Shown in pieces: positions 61,578 to 64,000 of a stretch of 64,000 nt of DNA (position 1 is its first letter; every line of letters begins with the position of its first letter). The stretch is taken from the NCBI RefSeq assembly GCF_900109175.1, contig NZ_FNZE01000003.1:297502-361501 (forward strand), written 5' to 3'. The translations under genes and the position numbers were made by a program. The notes under the pieces are model-generated. The model was not told the DNA's origin and did no database searches. It worked only from the letters and a program-made list of their open reading frames with translations. The DNA comes from Pseudomonas linyingensis (lineage in GTDB: Bacteria; Pseudomonadota; Gammaproteobacteria; Pseudomonadales; Pseudomonadaceae).

Positions 61578-62360
61578 CTACAGGGAGCTAACCAGATGCC
61601 CACCGTCTACCGCCAGGCAGGCGCCAGAGAGAGAGCGGCCAGCGTCTGAGACGAGCAGTAGCATAGGCCCATCGAGATCGTTCGGCTGCCCGAAGCGACG
61701 GCTGGGAATGCGCGAGCGCAGTCTCTCGCCCGGCTCGCTGGCGAGGAACTCCTGGTTGAGATCGGTGGCGATGTAGCCTGGCAGCAGGGCATTGGCGCGG
61801 ATGTTGTAGCGCGCCAGCTCCAGCGCCATGGCCTTGGTGGCTTGGATCACTCCGGCTTTGGAGATGGCATAGGGTGCGACGCCCCCGGCAACCCGCGCAC
61901 CGAGGATGGAGGCGATATTGACGATGCAGCCCCCCTTGCCAGCGGCCACCAGCCGCCGTGCGCCCTCGGTTGCGACCAGCCAGCCGCCCTTGAGGTTGGT
62001 ATCGAGCACGTTGTCCCAGTCGTCCTCACTCTGCTCGAGCATGGGCTTGCTGACACTGACGCCGGCATTGTTGACGATGATGTCGGGTACCCCCGCGACC
62101 TCGGCGGCCCGGTCGTAGCTGGCGACCACGCTGGCGCTGTCGGTCACGCTCAGTGACAGTGCATGGGCCTTGCCGCCGGTGCTCTCGATCTCGCCCACCA
62201 GTTCGCCGAGCCTGTCGGCGCGGCGTGCGGCGACCAGCACCTCGGCACCCATTGCCGCCAGCAGCCTGGCGAAGTGACGGCCGAGGCCGCTGGAGGCGCC
62301 GGTCACCAGGGCGATGCGCCCATCCAGGCGGAAGCGGTCGAGAACGGAATCTTTATCCAT
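61578..62360 (-). CDS. Short-chain dehydrogenase/reductase
   Basis: This 260-residue classical SDR has TGASSGLGRHFARLL (cofactor site), NNAGVSVSKP, NIASILGARVAGGVAPYAISK (Ser-Tyr-Lys triad) and a C-terminal GACLAVDGGHLVSSL. An Arg pair after the glycine motif (AARRADRLGELV) suggests NADP(H). I chose the ATG at 62360 with GGAG 6-7 nt upstream. It lies downstream of the citrate-synthase-type gene on the same strand; the substrate is unknown. Confidence 0.85.
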   Translation of the reverse strand: MDKDSVLDRFRLDGRIALVTGASSGLGRHFARLLAAMGAEVLVAARRADRLGELVGEIESTGGKAHALSLSVTDSASVVASYDRAAEVAGVPDIIVNNAGVSVSKPMLEQSEDDWDNVLDTNLKGGWLVATEGARRLVAAGKGGCIVNIASILGARVAGGVAPYAISKAGVIQATKAMALELARYNIRANALLPGYIATDLNQEFLASEPGERLRSRIPSRRFGQPNDLDGPMLLLVSDAGRSLSGACLAVDGGHLVSSL

Positions 62361-62483
62361 GGTCTTCTCCATCAAGAGCTGCTCGATGCGTCCCGGCATG
62401 CGGCGGGAAAAAGGATGGGAGTAACACCGGGAAAGCGAGGGCGACCAGCCTCTTTCCCGGTGCTGCCCCCATGAACTTGCTGC

Positions 62484-63611
62484 TTAGCGATGGCCCAGTA
62501 GCGGCACAGTGCGCGGTTTGACGCCGATGTACTCGGCGCTTGGGCGGATGATGCGGTTGTTGGCACGCTGCTCGAACACGTGGGCCGCCCAGCCGGTGAC
62601 CCGCGAGCAGACGAAGATCGGGGTGAACAGCTTGGTCGGGATGTCCATGAAGTTGTAGGCGGACGCGTGGTAGAAGTCGGCGTTCGGGAACAGCTTCTTC
62701 TGCTCCCACATGACCTTGTCGATGGCCTCGGAGACCGGGAACAGCACGGTGTCGCCGACTTCCTCGGCGAGCAGTTTCGACCAGACCTTGATCACCTCGT
62801 TGCGCGGATCGGACACGCTGTAGATGGCGTGGCCGAAGCCCATGATCTTGTCCTTGCGCGCCAGCATGGCCAGCGTGCCGGCAGTGGCCTCTTCCGGCGA
62901 GGCGTACTTCTCAATCATTTCCATCGCCGCCTCGTTGGCGCCACCGTGCAGCGGACCACGCAGGGTGCCGATGGAGGCGGTAACGCACGAGTACAGGTCG
63001 GACAGGGTCGAGGCGCACACGCGACCGGCGAAGGTCGAGGCGTTGAACTCGTGCTCTGCATAGAGGATCAGCGACACGTTCATCACCTTGCGGTGCAGTT
63101 CGCTGGGCTTCTTGCCGTGCAGCAGGGCGAGGAAGTGGCCACCCAGGTCGGCCTCACCGGTGACGCAGTCGATGCGCACGCCCTGATGGCTGAAGCGGTA
63201 CCAGTAGCACATGATCGCCGGGAAGGCGGCGAGCAGGCGGTCGGTGATGTCGCGTTGCTCGTCGAAGCTGTGCTCCGGCTCCAGGTTGCCAAGCATCGAG
63301 CAGCCGGTGCGTATCACATCCATCGGATGCGCGTCGGCCGGGATGCGCTCGAGCACTTCCTTCAGGGCCTGGGGCAGGTCACGCAGGCCCTGCAGGCGCT
63401 GCAGGTAGGCATCCAGCTGGGCGGCGTTGGGCAGCTCGCCGTAGAGCAGCAGGTAGGCGACTTCCTCGAACAGACAGTCCTTGGCCAGCTCGCGGACATC
63501 GTAACCGCGATAGGTCAGACCGGCGCCGTCCTTGCCTACGGTGGACAGGGCAGTCTGTCCGGCAATCTGGCCACGCAGGCCAGCGCCGCTCAATACTTTT
63601 GCTTCAGCCAT
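62484..63611 (-). CDS. prpC: 2-methylcitrate synthase / citrate synthase family
   Basis: This 375-residue protein matches PrpC in length and motifs. GLTYRGYDVRELAKDCLFEE, RGPLHGGANEAAMEMIE and IMGFGHAIYSVSDPRNEVIK hold the catalytic His residues; NADFYHASAYNFMDIP supplies the catalytic Asp region. It condenses propionyl-CoA or acetyl-CoA with oxaloacetate. The ATG at 63611 follows GAGGTG by 6 nt; a GTG three codons earlier is less well placed. Unlike standard prp loci, no prpB, prpD or acnD adjoins. Confidence 0.85.
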   Translation of the reverse strand: MAEAKVLSGAGLRGQIAGQTALSTVGKDGAGLTYRGYDVRELAKDCLFEEVAYLLLYGELPNAAQLDAYLQRLQGLRDLPQALKEVLERIPADAHPMDVIRTGCSMLGNLEPEHSFDEQRDITDRLLAAFPAIMCYWYRFSHQGVRIDCVTGEADLGGHFLALLHGKKPSELHRKVMNVSLILYAEHEFNASTFAGRVCASTLSDLYSCVTASIGTLRGPLHGGANEAAMEMIEKYASPEEATAGTLAMLARKDKIMGFGHAIYSVSDPRNEVIKVWSKLLAEEVGDTVLFPVSEAIDKVMWEQKKLFPNADFYHASAYNFMDIPTKLFTPIFVCSRVTGWAAHVFEQRANNRIIRPSAEYIGVKPRTVPLLGHR

Positions 63612-63665
63612 GGTGATCACCTCTTGGATTTATTCTGAATAGGGCTGCTACGTTTCGGGGGGGAT

Positions 63666-64000
63666 TTACTCCACCGCCTTGAGCATGTCCTCGATGACCT
63701 TCTTGGCGTCGCCGAACACCATCATCGACTTGTCCATGTAGAACAGCTCGTTGTCCAGACCGGCGTAGCCGCTGGCCATCGAGCGCTTGTTGACGATCAC
63801 GGTGCGCGCCTTGTACGCCTCGAGGATCGGCATGCCGGCGATCGGCGAGTGCGGATCGGTCTTCGCCGCCGGGTTGACCACGTCGTTGGCGCCGAGCACC
63901 AGCACCACGTCGGTCTGGCCGAACTCGGCGTTGATGTCGTCCATCTCGAACACCTGCTCGTAGGGCACCTCGGCCTCGGCGAGCAGCACGTTCATGTGCC
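63666..64000 (-). CDS. pntB: NAD(P) transhydrogenase subunit beta (partial, C-terminal end only)
   Basis: The last 111 or so residues of PntB are present, reading [40 protein letters not shown] and [20 protein letters not shown]. This is the NADP(H)-binding domain III of the membrane transhydrogenase, which uses the proton gradient to make NADPH. The start lies beyond the right edge. Confidence 0.94.
   Translation of the reverse strand, partial: HMNVLLAEAEVPYEQVFEMDDINAEFGQTDVVLVLGANDVVNPAAKTDPHSPIAGMPILEAYKARTVIVNKRSMASGYAGLDNELFYMDKSMMVFGDAKKVIEDMLKAVE

Noticed and set aside
1..64000. CRISPR arrays, rRNA, tRNA, transposases, integrase or prophage genes
   Set aside because: No regular direct repeats, tRNA-like T-arm patterns or recognisable recombinase motifs were seen on either strand by eye.

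Overview
The window is about two-thirds GC and carries a run of housekeeping genes typical of Pseudomonas (acnB, a DUF1289 gene, a tandem-Usp gene, miaE, lpxH, ppiB, glnS, cysS). Sigma-54 promoters, an Anr/FNR-type box, REP-like palindromes and AAnAAnAA (Crc/Hfq-type) motifs fit the same genus. The species cannot be told from the sequence. No rRNA, tRNA, CRISPR array, prophage or transposase was seen.

Layout. (1) 1-4340: assimilatory nitrate/nitrite reduction, nirB-nirD-nasA, minus strand, nasA cut by the left edge. (2) 4.5-28.6 kb: a carboxylate-catabolic block. On the minus strand it has a nitroreductase, an OprD-type porin, a LivFGHM-type ABC transporter with its binding protein, a MarR regulator, and aliA-badH-badI-aliB. 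Divergent on the plus strand are badK, a second crotonase, a two-gene acyl-CoA dehydrogenase, etfBA, a 3-hydroxyacyl-CoA dehydrogenase, a thiolase and glutaryl-CoA dehydrogenase, then a separate alpha/beta hydrolase. Together these encode uptake of cyclohexanecarboxylate (or a related alicyclic acid), CoA ligation, oxidation to 2-ketocyclohexanecarboxyl-CoA, hydrolytic ring opening to pimeloyl-CoA, and beta-oxidation through glutaryl-CoA to crotonyl-CoA. (3) 28.6-29.2 kb: a gene-poor stretch with what looks like a decayed reading frame. (4) 29.2-40.7 kb: the rest of the nitrate system: a PP2C/Ser-Thr kinase fusion, the NarK-type transporter, the nasFED ABC transporter, and the nasST sensor/antiterminator, with pfkB and an alaC-type aminotransferase between them. 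(5) 40.9-45.4 kb: xdhABC (purine oxidation). (6) 45.5-60.3 kb: housekeeping genes plus a type I secretion operon. (7) 60.3-64 kb: a small helical protein, a cold-shock protein, an SDR, a 2-methylcitrate synthase and the end of pntB, cut by the right edge.

Regulation. Four minus-strand units (nirB, narK, nasF, nasS) have good -24/-12 (RpoN) elements. The first three are each followed by a hairpin with an AAYGGC hexaloop, a shared GACAAAGRCGTC block, and an intrinsic terminator just before the coding region. NasT, encoded here, is an ANTAR protein, the class that binds such loops and prevents termination when nitrate is present. The catabolic block instead carries repeated AAnAAnAA motifs close to its start codons, which suggests Crc/Hfq catabolite repression, and a CAACATGTTG palindrome in its central divergent promoter that may be the MarR operator.

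From memory, P. aeruginosa PAO1 has nasC-nirD-nirB, the kinase gene, the nitrate transporter, nasT-nasS and acnB nearly contiguous. Here about 24 kb of catabolic genes separate nirB from the kinase gene, so the block looks like an insertion into the nitrate locus.
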